From contig QHYQ01000235.1 in NCBI GenBank assembly GCA_003224175.1, positions 1 to 50,949 on the forward strand: a stretch of DNA of 50,949 nt. Direction: 5' to 3'. Each line of letters opens with the position of its first letter. Positions within the stretch are counted from its first letter, which is position 1. The notes below the pieces were generated by a model. It made no database searches. It was given only the letters and a program-made list of their open reading frames with translations, and was not told where the DNA came from. This document shows, in pieces, positions 39,671-47,578 of the stretch. Position numbers and translations under genes: made by a program. This DNA comes from Acidobacteriota bacterium. GTDB taxonomy: Bacteria > Acidobacteriota > Terriglobia > Acidiferrales > UBA7541.

Positions 39671-40456
39671 TCAATGCTCCAAACGATAGCGGCGCCGCGC
39701 GACGGATACCGCGCGCCCGCTGACGGAATCCACCTCAATGAGCACGGCATTCATTTGGATATCGCCCGTGGCGACCTCAAAGCGGATGGGCATCCCGTCG
39801 AGGAACCGCTTGATGACCGCGCCTTTCTCCATGCCGATTACGGAATCGTGCGGCCCGGTCATACCTACGTCGGTGATGTAGGCCGTACCGCCGGGCAGGA
39901 TTTGCTCGTCGGCGGTAGCCACATGCGTGTGCGTTCCGATCACCGCCGAGACGCGCCCATCGAGGTACCAGCCCATGGCTTGTTTTTCACTGGTGGCTTC
40001 GGCGTGCATGTCGACAATAACGACCTTCGTTTCTCTCTGCAGCTTGTCCAGCTCGCGATCGGCGACGCTGAAAGGATCATCGTTTGACGCCATGAAGATG
40101 CGCCCCTGCAGGCAAAGGACCGCATAGGGAATTCCCTTCTGTGACGTGCCACAGAAAAGACCGCTGCCCGGGCTGGCCGCCGGGAAATTGGCGGGACGCA
40201 ACAGCCGGGGCTCGCGCGGAATGAAATCCAGAATCTCCTTGCGGTCCCAGATATGGTTCCCTCCCGAAAGGACCTCGATTCCGGCGGACAGAAGTTCCTC
40301 GGTGAGGCGAGGGGTAATGCCGAACCCCGACGCGGCGTTCTCTCCATTAGCGATTACCAGATCGGCCTCCTCCTTAGAGACGATATCTTCCAAGCGTTCG
40401 AGCACGATACGCCGGCCGGGCGACCCTACAATGTCCCCAATAAACAGAATGCGCAT
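39671..40456 (-). CDS. ymdB: YmdB-family metallophosphoesterase
   Basis: This 261-residue enzyme hydrolyses cyclic nucleotides (2',3'-cyclic AMP in B. subtilis) and affects biofilm and motility. Metal-binding motifs are in place: FIGDIVGSPGRR (GDxxG), VIANGENAASGFG (NGEN), LSGGNHIWDRKE (GNH), VDMHAEATSEK and VIGTHTHVATADEQ (GTHTH), then ITDVGMTGPHDSVIG. ATG 40456 is the only reasonable start. It lies downstream of the 6S RNA gene; in many bacteria ymdB follows rny, but no rny is seen here. Confidence 0.93.
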   Translation of the reverse strand: MRILFIGDIVGSPGRRIVLERLEDIVSKEEADLVIANGENAASGFGITPRLTEELLSAGIEVLSGGNHIWDRKEILDFIPREPRLLRPANFPAASPGSGLFCGTSQKGIPYAVLCLQGRIFMASNDDPFSVADRELDKLQRETKVVIVDMHAEATSEKQAMGWYLDGRVSAVIGTHTHVATADEQILPGGTAYITDVGMTGPHDSVIGMEKGAVIKRFLDGMPIRFEVATGDIQMNAVLIEVDSVSGRAVSVARRRYRLEH

Positions 40457-40489
40457 GGATTGATCGGTGGATGGAGCGGTCCACTTCGC

Positions 40490-40677
40490 CGTGTGGAGCT
40501 AGATCCTGAACCTCTGTTATAAGGTGGGCGCCCTGCGCCGGCCCTTAGGCTTTCCCGCCGCCGAGGCATGCCCGGCTGCGGGCCATGCGCACAGGCCGTC
40601 TGACCCGGGCACCACAGAGATCCAGCATTGGTTCAAAAGATCGTCGCGCCATCACGCGCGTTGCAGGCCTACTCCAC
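40490..40677 (-). ncRNA. ssrS: 6S RNA
   Basis: The RNA copies promoter DNA and sequesters sigma70 RNA polymerase in stationary phase. It lies between zapA and ymdB on the minus strand, about 188 bases long. The 5' GTGGAG (complement of 40672-40677) pairs with the 3' CTCCAC (complement of 40493-40498), closing the molecule, and a neighbouring TAG/CTA extends the stem. The 3' half reads CCCACCTTATAACAGAGGTT then CAGGATCT, much like the conserved ACCUUGAACC...GGUUCAAGG hairpin of proteobacterial 6S. The order zapA-6S is classic. A promoter lies right upstream. Ends are approximate. Confidence 0.82.
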
Positions 40678-40681
40678 GTAC

Positions 40682-40709
40682 ATTCTAGCGGGCTGTAGGC
40701 AACCGTCAA
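40682..40709 (-). promoter_or_regulatory. Promoter of the 6S RNA gene
   Basis: On the complement TTGACG (40704-40709) and TAGAAT (40682-40687) are 16 bases apart. The predicted transcript start (about 40675) matches the 5' side of the 6S closing stem. Confidence 0.65.
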
Positions 40710-40744
40710 ACCGAATTCCCAAAAGGCGTGTTCTGCTGCGCGGC

Positions 40745-41023
40745 TCAGGCGGATTGCTGAAGCGCACGGTCGATCAGCTTGAGGCAACGTTCGGCGCTGG
40801 CACGCAAGGCCGCCTCGTTCTTCTCCCGGCTTTGCCGTAGGGCGTGCAGTTCGTCAGCAATGGACAAAGCTGCAAGCACGGCCACTTTTACCGAGTCCAC
40901 GGCTCCGGTGCCCCGGGCGATCTGGCGCATGCGGACGTCCACGTACTTGGCCAACTGCTCGACGTAGGCGGGCTCGAGGTCCCCTGCGACGTTGTAAACC
41001 TGGTCGTAGATTTCGACTTTCAT
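40745..41023 (-). CDS. zapA: Cell division protein ZapA
   Basis: ZapA bundles FtsZ protofilaments. From ATG 41023 (CAGGG site) the 92-residue protein reads MKVEIYDQVYNVAGDLEPAY, VEQLAKYVDVRMRQIARGTG and VDSVKVAVLAALSIADELHA, the ZapA domain followed by a coiled coil. An in-frame start at 41059 adds 12 unconserved residues. The next features are 6S RNA downstream and pheT upstream, a common gene order. Confidence 0.88.
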   Translation of the reverse strand: MKVEIYDQVYNVAGDLEPAYVEQLAKYVDVRMRQIARGTGAVDSVKVAVLAALSIADELHALRQSREKNEAALRASAERCLKLIDRALQQSA

Positions 41024-41134
41024 CCCTGCAGGCCTCCGACGAACGGCGGGGCGGGCCAATTGTGCGACAACACGCGAAGTTCAGCAAGGCAGATGATCGA
41101 TTCGCAATCGCCCCCGAAGGGATTGCATCCGACC

Positions 41135-43282
41135 TTAGGTGGTACGGAGCGTGGCGCCCAGCTTCTGCTCCAGTGCGGAGATGATGCGTGAGGAAAAATC
41201 GCTCAGTTGCCCTTCGGTGAGTGTGACTTCCGGGCTCTGAAACGTAACGCGCACGAGCAAGGAAAAGTTTCCCGGCGGGATATTTCGGCCACGAAACAGG
41301 TCGACCGCCTCGACAGAGATGATTTCGGCAATTCCCAGAGCCGCGATCGCCTCACGCACCGCGGCAAAGCTGGTGCCATCGTTGAGAATCACCGAGAAAT
41401 CGCGCTCGACAGCGGGGAATCGCGAGATGGGCTGATATTTCCGTCCCGATCTTGCAAGGCCAAATCCGTTACAAAACGGATCAAGGCCGAACTCGGCGAG
41501 ATATATGTCCTGGCGCAGTTTGAAACGCTCTGCGACACGCGTCGCAAGTTGTCCAGCGGCCCCGATGACTGTGTTGCCGACAGTGACAAACCACCGGCCG
41601 AGCTCTGGGTCTTGACTGCCGCCCACGCGCCGAAGACCGGCGCTTGCGAGAAGGATCTTCCCGCTTCGAGAAGGATGCTGCCAAGAATGTGTTTCGGGGT
41701 TCCAGTCGAACCGGCCGGCGAGTGCGCCGATCTGGTCGAGATCGCCTTTGAGGTCGGCAAAGCCATAATCCCGGGCAGATTCGGCTACGCCCTGTTGCCG
41801 CGCCAGGCCGGTTGCGCCAATGGTGACAATGCGCGTCTCTTCGGGTGCGCCATTCTGCAGGCGATAGGCGCGGCCGATTTCAAACAGTCGAAGGCTGCGT
41901 TGCCCTCGGTTCAAATTCCAAGCCAGCGCGTGGGCCATGCTGACCAGGCCCGTCGAACGCAGCAGGGACGCGTCTTCCGCGAGAGGATTGGTCACCCGCG
42001 CGGGCGTCACGCCGGCAGGCCGAAACAGCGCATCTTCTTCTTCGTTGACCAGCGGAATCGAGACGATTTCGTGATAGCCCAGGCCGATCAGCCGCTCGCG
42101 CAGCCGATCCTCAGCCAAGGCGTAAGGCAACCGCGCCGCCGGTTGTTTTGAGGGATGAAGCCGCGACGGAAATTTGTCCAAGCCGTAATGACGCGCAACT
42201 TCTTCGATCAGGTCCGCCTCGCGCGCGACGTCCTGGCGCCAAGACGGCTGGCGGCATTGCCATCTTGCGAGCGGTGAATCGGGGGTGTCGCGCCCTTGAT
42301 CCGTGCGGCGAGGAGCAAAGCCTAGCGCGCCGAGAATTGCCTCGATCTCGCCGTCGGGCACGTTGGCTCCCATCACGCGCAGCAACTCTTTACGCGAGAG
42401 CTCCAGCGCCAAAGGCTCGCGGCGCGCCGGATAAACGTCGACCACTCCGGCCAGGACCTCGCCCCCGGCCAATTCGTGGATCAGGGCGGCGCAATGACGC
42501 GAGGCCACCTCCGCCATTTCCGGGTCGGCGCCGCGCTCAAAACGAGTGGACGCCTCCGTGCGCAGGCCCAGCGTTTTCGAGCTGCGGCGAATGGAAACCG
42601 GGTCGAACCACGCAGATTCCAGGAGCACGTTGCGTGTTGAGAAACCGATCTCCGTTTCCGCCCCACCCATAATGCCGCCGATACCAACGCAACGAGCCGC
42701 GTCCGCGATGACGCAGACGTCGGGAAAGAGAGTGCGCTCGACGCCGTCGAGCGTGCGGACTTTCTCCCCGGCCCGGGCGCGGCGCACGACGATCCGTCGT
42801 TCCGCCAGGCGGTCCATATCGAAGGCGTGCATGGGATGGCCTAGCTCGAGCATGACGTAGTTTGTGGCGTCCACGACGTTGTTGATGGACGCCTGCCCAA
42901 GAGCTTCGAGGCGCTGGCGCAGCCAATCTGGCGAGGGCTGCGCTTTGACGCCGCGCAAGACGCGGGCCGTGAACCTGCCGCAGAGATCCGGGCACTCGAT
43001 TTCGACGCGCGTAGCCCGGGCGGCGCTCTCACTGACTTCCGCGAGCTTTACCGAAAGAGGTCGCAATTCGCTTCGCGCCAGCGCCGCCACTTCGCGAGCC
43101 ACACCGTAGTGGCTGAGGCAATCAGGCCGATTGATGGTGAGGTCGAGATCGAGTAACGGACCGGCCGAGGTCTCTGATACTCCTTCGACGGCGATCCCGA
43201 CGAGAGACAGTCGCTCGCGCAGCTCTTCCGGTGAAAACGGGATGGCGACGAACTCCTTCAGCCAGTCGTAAAGGATTTTCAT
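41135..43282 (-). CDS. pheT: Phenylalanine-tRNA ligase beta subunit
   Basis: PheT forms the alpha2-beta2 phenylalanyl-tRNA synthetase and edits mischarged Tyr. The 715-residue chain has the B1/B5-like domain (NRPDCLSHYGVAREVAALA), the editing B3/B4 domain (SINNVVDATNYVMLELGHPM HAFD), a catalytic-like core (FERGADPEMAEVASRHCAAL, GYHEIVSIPLVNEEEDALF) and the C-terminal anticodon-binding FDX-ACB domain (YQPISRFPAVERDFSVILND). It lacks the roughly 115-residue N-terminal OB-fold of E. coli PheT: AVEGVSETSAGPLLDLDLTI leads straight into the NRPDC motif. It ends 111 bases before zapA. Confidence 0.96.
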   Translation of the reverse strand: MKILYDWLKEFVAIPFSPEELRERLSLVGIAVEGVSETSAGPLLDLDLTINRPDCLSHYGVAREVAALARSELRPLSVKLAEVSESAARATRVEIECPDLCGRFTARVLRGVKAQPSPDWLRQRLEALGQASINNVVDATNYVMLELGHPMHAFDMDRLAERRIVVRRARAGEKVRTLDGVERTLFPDVCVIADAARCVGIGGIMGGAETEIGFSTRNVLLESAWFDPVSIRRSSKTLGLRTEASTRFERGADPEMAEVASRHCAALIHELAGGEVLAGVVDVYPARREPLALELSRKELLRVMGANVPDGEIEAILGALGFAPRRTDQGRDTPDSPLARWQCRQPSWRQDVAREADLIEEVARHYGLDKFPSRLHPSKQPAARLPYALAEDRLRERLIGLGYHEIVSIPLVNEEEDALFRPAGVTPARVTNPLAEDASLLRSTGLVSMAHALAWNLNRGQRSLRLFEIGRAYRLQNGAPEETRIVTIGATGLARQQGVAESARDYGFADLKGDLDQIGALAGRFDWNPETHSWQHPSRSGKILLASAGLRRVGGSQDPELGRWFVTVGNTVIGAAGQLATRVAERFKLRQDIYLAEFGLDPFCNGFGLARSGRKYQPISRFPAVERDFSVILNDGTSFAAVREAIAALGIAEIISVEAVDLFRGRNIPPGNFSLLVRVTFQSPEVTLTEGQLSDFSSRIISALEQKLGATLRTT

Positions 43283-43303
43283 CGAGGCTCAGGCCATTGT
43301 GCG

Positions 43304-44683
43304 TCAGGGGAATTGCCGCAGGAAGCGCACGTCATTTTGAAAGAAGAGCTGCACATCGTCGATTCCATATTTAAGTTGCGAAAGGCGATCGACCCCCAAG
43401 CCGAAAGCGTAGCCGGAAACACCCGCCGAATCGTAATTGACGAAGCCATAGACGGCCGGATCGACCATGCCCGCGCCAAACAATTCGATCCAGCCGGAAA
43501 ATTTGCACAGCCGGCAGCCCTTGCCCATGCAGACGAAGCAGTTCGCGTCCACCTCCACGGAAGGTTCAGTGAATGGAAAATAGCTGGGGCGCAAGCGCGT
43601 CTTGGCCGCGGACCCGAGGAATTCCCGTACGAAATATTCCACCGTACCTTTGAATTCGCAAAAGGTGATGTCGGTATCGACCGCGAGGCCTTCCACCTGG
43701 TGGAACATGTAGGAGTGCGTCGCGTCAGGATTGTCCCGGCGGTAGACCTTTCCCGGCACGATGATGCGCACGGGAGGCTGCTGCTTTTCCATGGTGTGCA
43801 CTTGCATCGGCGAAGTGTGCGTGCGCAAGAGATGCGGCTCCGATCCCGGAGGAAGATCGAGATAGAACGTATCCATTGTGTCTCGTGCCGGATGATGTTC
43901 CGGAATATTCAGCGCCTCGAAATTGTAGTAAGGCGTCTCGATCTCGGGGCCTTCCACCACGGTAAAGCCAAGCGAAAGAAAGATGCGCTCGATTTCCTCG
44001 AAAGTCTGGCGAACCAGATGCCGCGAGCCGATCGGCCGAATAACCCCCGGCAGCGAGAGATCCACGCGCTCGCGAGCAAGCGCCGCGCCTTCGGCTGCGG
44101 CGGTTATGGATTGCTGGCGCTCCTCGATTGCAGCTTCTACATGCGCACGCAGACTGTTTAGTTCTTGCCCGGTGACACGCTTGAGCTCAGGGGAAGAAGT
44201 TTTCAGCCAATTTTCAGTTATCTGCGCCAGTACGCCTGATCTGCGACCTAGCCACGCCGTCTTGTCGATTCCGAGATCGACTTCATCGATGCACTGCTGA
44301 ATCTCTGAGTCAAAAATTTTCCGAAGGTCGCCGAATCGTCCAGGAACTTGATCCGGGTGGTTGACGCCAAGCTGTTCAAGCGTCTGGCTGGTTTGAAGGC
44401 GGATATTTATGAAAGAGATGAGACCTTCACGCTCTCGGGATAAGAGATGGCGCAGGTTTTGCGGGGCCTTCTGAACCCAGTTGGTGGCGATCCGGGCAGG
44501 AATTCCTGCTGGGCCTAACCAATTATCACGAACTCTTTCCCACTGCCCCCACTCCGTTGCACGTTTAAGGTCCGCGAGGAAAGTCGACTTCAATTGCGCG
44601 AACAGGAGGCCAATCCCAGCAGCGTCATTAACGCCGAGCGCTGAGAAATCAGTCCTTGTTTGATCTGGGGCGTCTGAGGGCAT
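43304..44683 (-). CDS. pheS: Phenylalanine-tRNA ligase alpha subunit with duplicated N-terminal domain
   Basis: The catalytic core (about 220-459) is intact: motif 1 region [40 protein letters not shown], motif 2 [20 protein letters not shown] and motif 3 [20 protein letters not shown]. At 459 residues it is about 110 longer than usual. Two N-terminal coiled-coil segments share a pattern: residues 48-70 ([15 protein letters not shown]) and 137-160 ([16 protein letters not shown]), each followed by a helix with KAP/KTS and RL. This suggests the tRNA-binding N-domain is present twice. ATG 44683 lies inside the end of the truncated rplT frame. Confidence 0.93.
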   Translation of the reverse strand: MPSDAPDQTRTDFSALGVNDAAGIGLLFAQLKSTFLADLKRATEWGQWERVRDNWLGPAGIPARIATNWVQKAPQNLRHLLSREREGLISFINIRLQTSQTLEQLGVNHPDQVPGRFGDLRKIFDSEIQQCIDEVDLGIDKTAWLGRRSGVLAQITENWLKTSSPELKRVTGQELNSLRAHVEAAIEERQQSITAAAEGAALARERVDLSLPGVIRPIGSRHLVRQTFEEIERIFLSLGFTVVEGPEIETPYYNFEALNIPEHHPARDTMDTFYLDLPPGSEPHLLRTHTSPMQVHTMEKQQPPVRIIVPGKVYRRDNPDATHSYMFHQVEGLAVDTDITFCEFKGTVEYFVREFLGSAAKTRLRPSYFPFTEPSVEVDANCFVCMGKGCRLCKFSGWIELFGAGMVDPAVYGFVNYDSAGVSGYAFGLGVDRLSQLKYGIDDVQLFFQNDVRFLRQFP

Positions 44684-44823
44684 GGGGCGCCAGCGTCAAG
44701 CGGAAGTTCCGGCTCCTGGGCGGACTGATAGAGCTTGCTCTTGGTGAGAAAGAAACCTTTGGTGCGGCGCAAATATTTCTTGCGGCGCGCGCGGCGCTTG
44801 GTGCCACGTTTCACTCTAGCCAT
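44590..44823 (-). pseudogene. rplT: Truncated ribosomal protein bL20 gene
   Basis: ATG 44823 with an AGGAGA site opens the normal bL20 N-terminus: [20 protein letters not shown], then [17 protein letters not shown] (44713-44823). From residue 38 the sequence ([15 protein letters not shown] and on) has no bL20 character, and the frame stops after 77 residues. The globular C-terminal two-thirds, with the GRRRxKR and WITRINAAAR-like motifs, is absent from both strands nearby. bL20 is nearly universal and needed for 50S assembly, so either a second copy exists or this is an assembly error or deletion. The order infC-rpmI-rplT-pheS-pheT is classic. Confidence 0.8.
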
Positions 44824-45107
44824 TGATATTTCTCCTGCGCGGAGATCACACGAAGCGGCGTGAGCCTGGTCGCGCCGATTTTTGCGACGCCGGATATGCG
44901 GCGCAACGAAAGCGGCGAGACCGACGGCCAACGACGGTGTCGAGCGTCTCCACGGCGTGTTGAGGATTTGCTTCGCTGCGCCCAAAAGGCAAGCGGAGCG
45001 ATCTGGCTGCGATCACTTACCAGTTTGACTTGACCGCAGCCGCTGGCCGGCAGGCCCGCCGTGGCGGATAACGCGCTGCCTGGCACATAATTACAAAATC
45101 ACAAGAT
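44824..45107. other. Unusually long gap between rpmI and rplT
   Basis: These genes usually lie tens of bases apart; here 284 bases separate them. No gene, tRNA or clear hairpin was recognised. The stretch is GC-rich with no ribosome-binding sites except that of rplT. Confidence 0.5.
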
Positions 45108-45326
45108 TCAGCCGTAGGGCAACATCCGGCGGACGTGGGGAGCATCCGCAGGATCGACTTGCGCCAGCTTCTTCAGGCGGCGCATGCGCTTCGGCAGCTT
45201 GGTGCCCAGCAAGTGCCGCTTGCCCGAATGCATGCGCAATATCTTGCCGTTGGCGGTGATCTTGAATCTCTTCGCGGCGCCACGATGTGACTTCAGTTTA
45301 CGTTTCGCTTTTTGCTTTCTCGCCAC
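45108..45326 (-). CDS. rpmI: Ribosomal protein bL35
   Basis: The 72-residue basic protein (AKRKLKSHRGAAKRFKITAN, GKILRMHSGKRHLLGTKLPK, RMRRLKKLAQV) matches bL35. The start is GTG 45326 with an AAAGGA site. It starts 10 bases after the infC stop, as is typical of the infC-rpmI-rplT operon. Confidence 0.95.
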   Translation of the reverse strand: MARKQKAKRKLKSHRGAAKRFKITANGKILRMHSGKRHLLGTKLPKRMRRLKKLAQVDPADAPHVRRMLPYG

Positions 45327-45336
45327 GGTTTGTCCT

Positions 45337-45915
45337 TTAGGCTTGACTCAGACCTGCCGTTGCCGACGGCCGCACGGTCACTCCGCCCTTCTTGGGCGCT
45401 AGGAGAGCCATCAAGATATTAGCCTCCATGCGCGGCCCGATCTCCACCAAGGCGTGATCGGCTATATCTTTCAGCAGCCGCTCCATCTTCGCGCGGCCCA
45501 CTTCCTGGTGGGCCATCTCGCGGCCGCGATGGAAGATCATGGCTTTCACTTTATGGCCTTCGCCGAGAAACTTAATAATCTGGTTTTTGCGGACCTGATA
45601 ATCATGCTCGGCGGTTGCCGGCCGAAACTTTACTTCCTTGAGCTGCGTGCCCTTCTGGTGCTTGCGCTGCTCGTGCGCCTTCTTATTCGCCTGATAAAGA
45701 TATTTCCCGTAATCGGTGATCTTGCAGACCGGCGGGTCCGCATTCGGCGAAATCTCCACCAGGTCCAGGCCGCGCTCGCGGGCCAGCCGCATCGCCTCAA
45801 ACGGCTGCATCACGCCCAATTGGCCGCCATCCTCGTCTACTACACGAACTTCCCGAGCCCGGATGCGTTCATTTACCCGGGTGCGTTCTGTGGCTCGAAA
45901 ACTTCGTTCAACGAT
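45337..45915 (-). CDS. infC: Translation initiation factor IF-3 with an ATC start codon
   Basis: IF-3 keeps ribosomal subunits apart and checks start codons. A standard start (TTG 45819) would miss the conserved N-terminus: in frame upstream the complement reads RVNERIRAREVRVVDEDGGQ, the hallmark of IF-3. That frame begins at ATC 45915, preceded by GGAGGT six bases away, with no ATG, GTG or TTG in between. infC is known to start with rare AUU/AUC/AUA codons for self-control, so ATC is the best start (192 residues). The C-terminal domain (FRPATAEHDYQVRKNQIIKF, GREMAHQEVGRAKMERL) is complete. Confidence 0.9.
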   Translation of the reverse strand: MVERSFRATERTRVNERIRAREVRVVDEDGGQLGVMQPFEAMRLARERGLDLVEISPNADPPVCKITDYGKYLYQANKKAHEQRKHQKGTQLKEVKFRPATAEHDYQVRKNQIIKFLGEGHKVKAMIFHRGREMAHQEVGRAKMERLLKDIADHALVEIGPRMEANILMALLAPKKGGVTVRPSATAGLSQA

Positions 45916-45984
45916 AAACCCACCTCCGCAGCGGCGCCTTAAGCGGGCGGCCCGGCCGTACTTTGCACCACGACAGGGTCCGAG

Positions 45985-45990
45985 AGTATA
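45985..45990 (-). promoter_or_regulatory. Probable -10 box of the infC operon
   Basis: TATACT on the complement, about 70 bases before the infC start, has no convincing -35. The divergent gap 45916-46206 should also contain the promoter of the plus-strand gene at 46207. Confidence 0.35.
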
Positions 45991-46206
45991 GCATGGTTAT
46001 AAGGGCCGATCATTCCCCCGGCAAGTCACCACGCCAGCCTGTTTCCATGCGATGCACTGAGCGGCGAGGAGGGTAACGCAACGTTACTCGGGTTGGAAAC
46101 GGCGCTTCGCGGCAGTCCGTCTATCTATTTAGGTAGGCTATTGAGGCCGGATTGACGCTAAGCAGCGGCGGTGGGAAAATCCACGCTATCGTAGGGAGGT
46201 TTCGCG

Positions 46207-46608
46207 ATGTCACGATATTCATTCACCCTGATCGTCTTGTCGCTGGTTTTTTTTGTTCTTTCGGCGCCCGTTTTCGCCCATCACGGCGCCTCTGCCTATG
46301 ACAATTCGACATTGACGACGCTCTCGGGAACGATAACGGAATTCCAGTTCATTCAGCCGCACCCGCTCATTTTCCTCGATGTGAAGGATGCGAACGGCGA
46401 TGTCACGAAGTGGTACGTGGAGATGACCGCACCCAATCACTTGGTTCACTACGGATGGAACGGGCACAAGCTCCATGCCGGCCAAGCGATCAAAGTCACC
46501 GGCCATGTCGCCAAGAACGGCACCAAGGTTTTGAATCTGCGTCAAATCTACGACGCGGACGGGAAGGAAATTCCCCTCGGCCTGCCGCCCCAACCAGGCC
46601 AGAGCTGA
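46207..46608 (+). CDS. Exported DUF6152-like protein
   Basis: The 133-residue product has a signal peptide (LIVLSLVFFVLSAPVFAHHG) directly followed by HHGASAYDNSTLTTLSGTIT, the start pattern of DUF6152 proteins. A small beta-barrel follows (HPLIFLDVKDANGDVTKWYV, AGQAIKVTGHVAKNGTKVLN) of OB-like type. The His pair just after the cleavage site may bind metal. A GGGAGG site supports ATG 46207. It lies 70 bases before a second secreted gene, probably one operon. Function is unknown. Confidence 0.75.
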   Translation: MSRYSFTLIVLSLVFFVLSAPVFAHHGASAYDNSTLTTLSGTITEFQFIQPHPLIFLDVKDANGDVTKWYVEMTAPNHLVHYGWNGHKLHAGQAIKVTGHVAKNGTKVLNLRQIYDADGKEIPLGLPPQPGQS

Positions 46609-46678
46609 GCCGGTGGAGTTCGTCCAGTCTCTGAAGGATTCGGGGACACGTCGAAGACATCCTGAAGGAGCTTGAACT

Positions 46679-47515
46679 ATGCCTCGTCGATTCCTGCATT
46701 GGACCATCGCACTGAGCGCGCTGCTCCTCGGCTGCTCCTGTAGGTTGCTTGCTCAAAAGGGCGGCAACAACCCTGGAAGGGCGCAAACGGTCGCTCCCAA
46801 GGCGGCATGGGAGGTGCCGAAGACCGCTTGGGGCGAACCGGACTTTTCCGGCATGTGGGAACCGAAAATGCCCCCCAGCGCGCGCGAGTATGCCGGGTAT
46901 TCCTTCATCTCACATAAAGACGCAGTTCCGCTGATGACGCCCTGGGGAAAACAGCAATACCTGAGCACGAAGCCGTCTTGGGGACCGCTCGCCACGCCCG
47001 ACTCGACGGATATGGTGAATCCGACTACCGGCAAGGAGGTCGGCTGTTTCCCAACCGGCGTGCCTCGGATTTGGGTTCACCCCTTTCCTACCCGGATTGT
47101 GCAGATTCCGCATGGGGTTTATCTGATCTACGAGTTCAATCACTTCGTGCGCGAAATTTATACCAATGAGGGCCGCGAGCATCCCAGAGACCAAGATCCC
47201 TGGTGGATGGGGCATTCGGTAGGTTGGTGGGAGGGCAATACGCTGGTCATTGATACCGTCGATTTCAATGATCAGACATGGATCGACCGCGCAGGGCTGC
47301 CGCATTCCGATAAGCTGCACGTGATCGAGCGCATCACGCGCCCGGAACACGACAAGCTGCACGTGGACATCACCATCGATGATCCCAAGGCCTATACTAA
47401 GACTTGGTCCGGTTTCCGCGAGCTCGAGCTCGAGCCCGATTGGCATATCACGGAAATGATTTGCGAAGACAATATCACCTTCAACGACCTTAAGAACCAG
47501 GGCAAGGAGCAGTAA
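46679..47515 (+). CDS. Exported protein of unknown function, partner of the DUF6152-like gene
   Basis: The 278-residue product has a signal peptide (RFLHWTIALSALLLGCSCRL; the Cys might be lipidated). Its mature part is rich in Trp and Pro, with GEPDFSGMWEPKMPPSAREY, GCFPTGVPRIWVHPFPTRIV and SVGWWEGNTLVIDTVDFNDQ. The latter GWWEGxTLVxxT pattern recurs in many acidobacterial secreted proteins found beside DUF6152. GAAGGAG precedes ATG 46679. It ends before a strong terminator. No enzyme motif is recognised. Confidence 0.75.
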   Translation: MPRRFLHWTIALSALLLGCSCRLLAQKGGNNPGRAQTVAPKAAWEVPKTAWGEPDFSGMWEPKMPPSAREYAGYSFISHKDAVPLMTPWGKQQYLSTKPSWGPLATPDSTDMVNPTTGKEVGCFPTGVPRIWVHPFPTRIVQIPHGVYLIYEFNHFVREIYTNEGREHPRDQDPWWMGHSVGWWEGNTLVIDTVDFNDQTWIDRAGLPHSDKLHVIERITRPEHDKLHVDITIDDPKAYTKTWSGFRELELEPDWHITEMICEDNITFNDLKNQGKEQ

Positions 47516-47540
47516 GGCTTACACGGATTCGATTTTAAGG

Positions 47541-47567
47541 CGGCCTCGCTTTGGCGAGGCCGTTTTT
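47541..47567 (+). terminator. Rho-independent terminator
   Basis: CGGCCTCGC (47541-47549) and GCGAGGCCG (47554-47562) form a perfect 9-bp stem with a TTTG loop, then TTTTTGTTTT. It ends the two-gene secreted-protein operon and may also slow minus-strand readthrough from the dCTP deaminase gene. Confidence 0.9.
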
Positions 47568-47578
47568 GTTTTGAAGGC

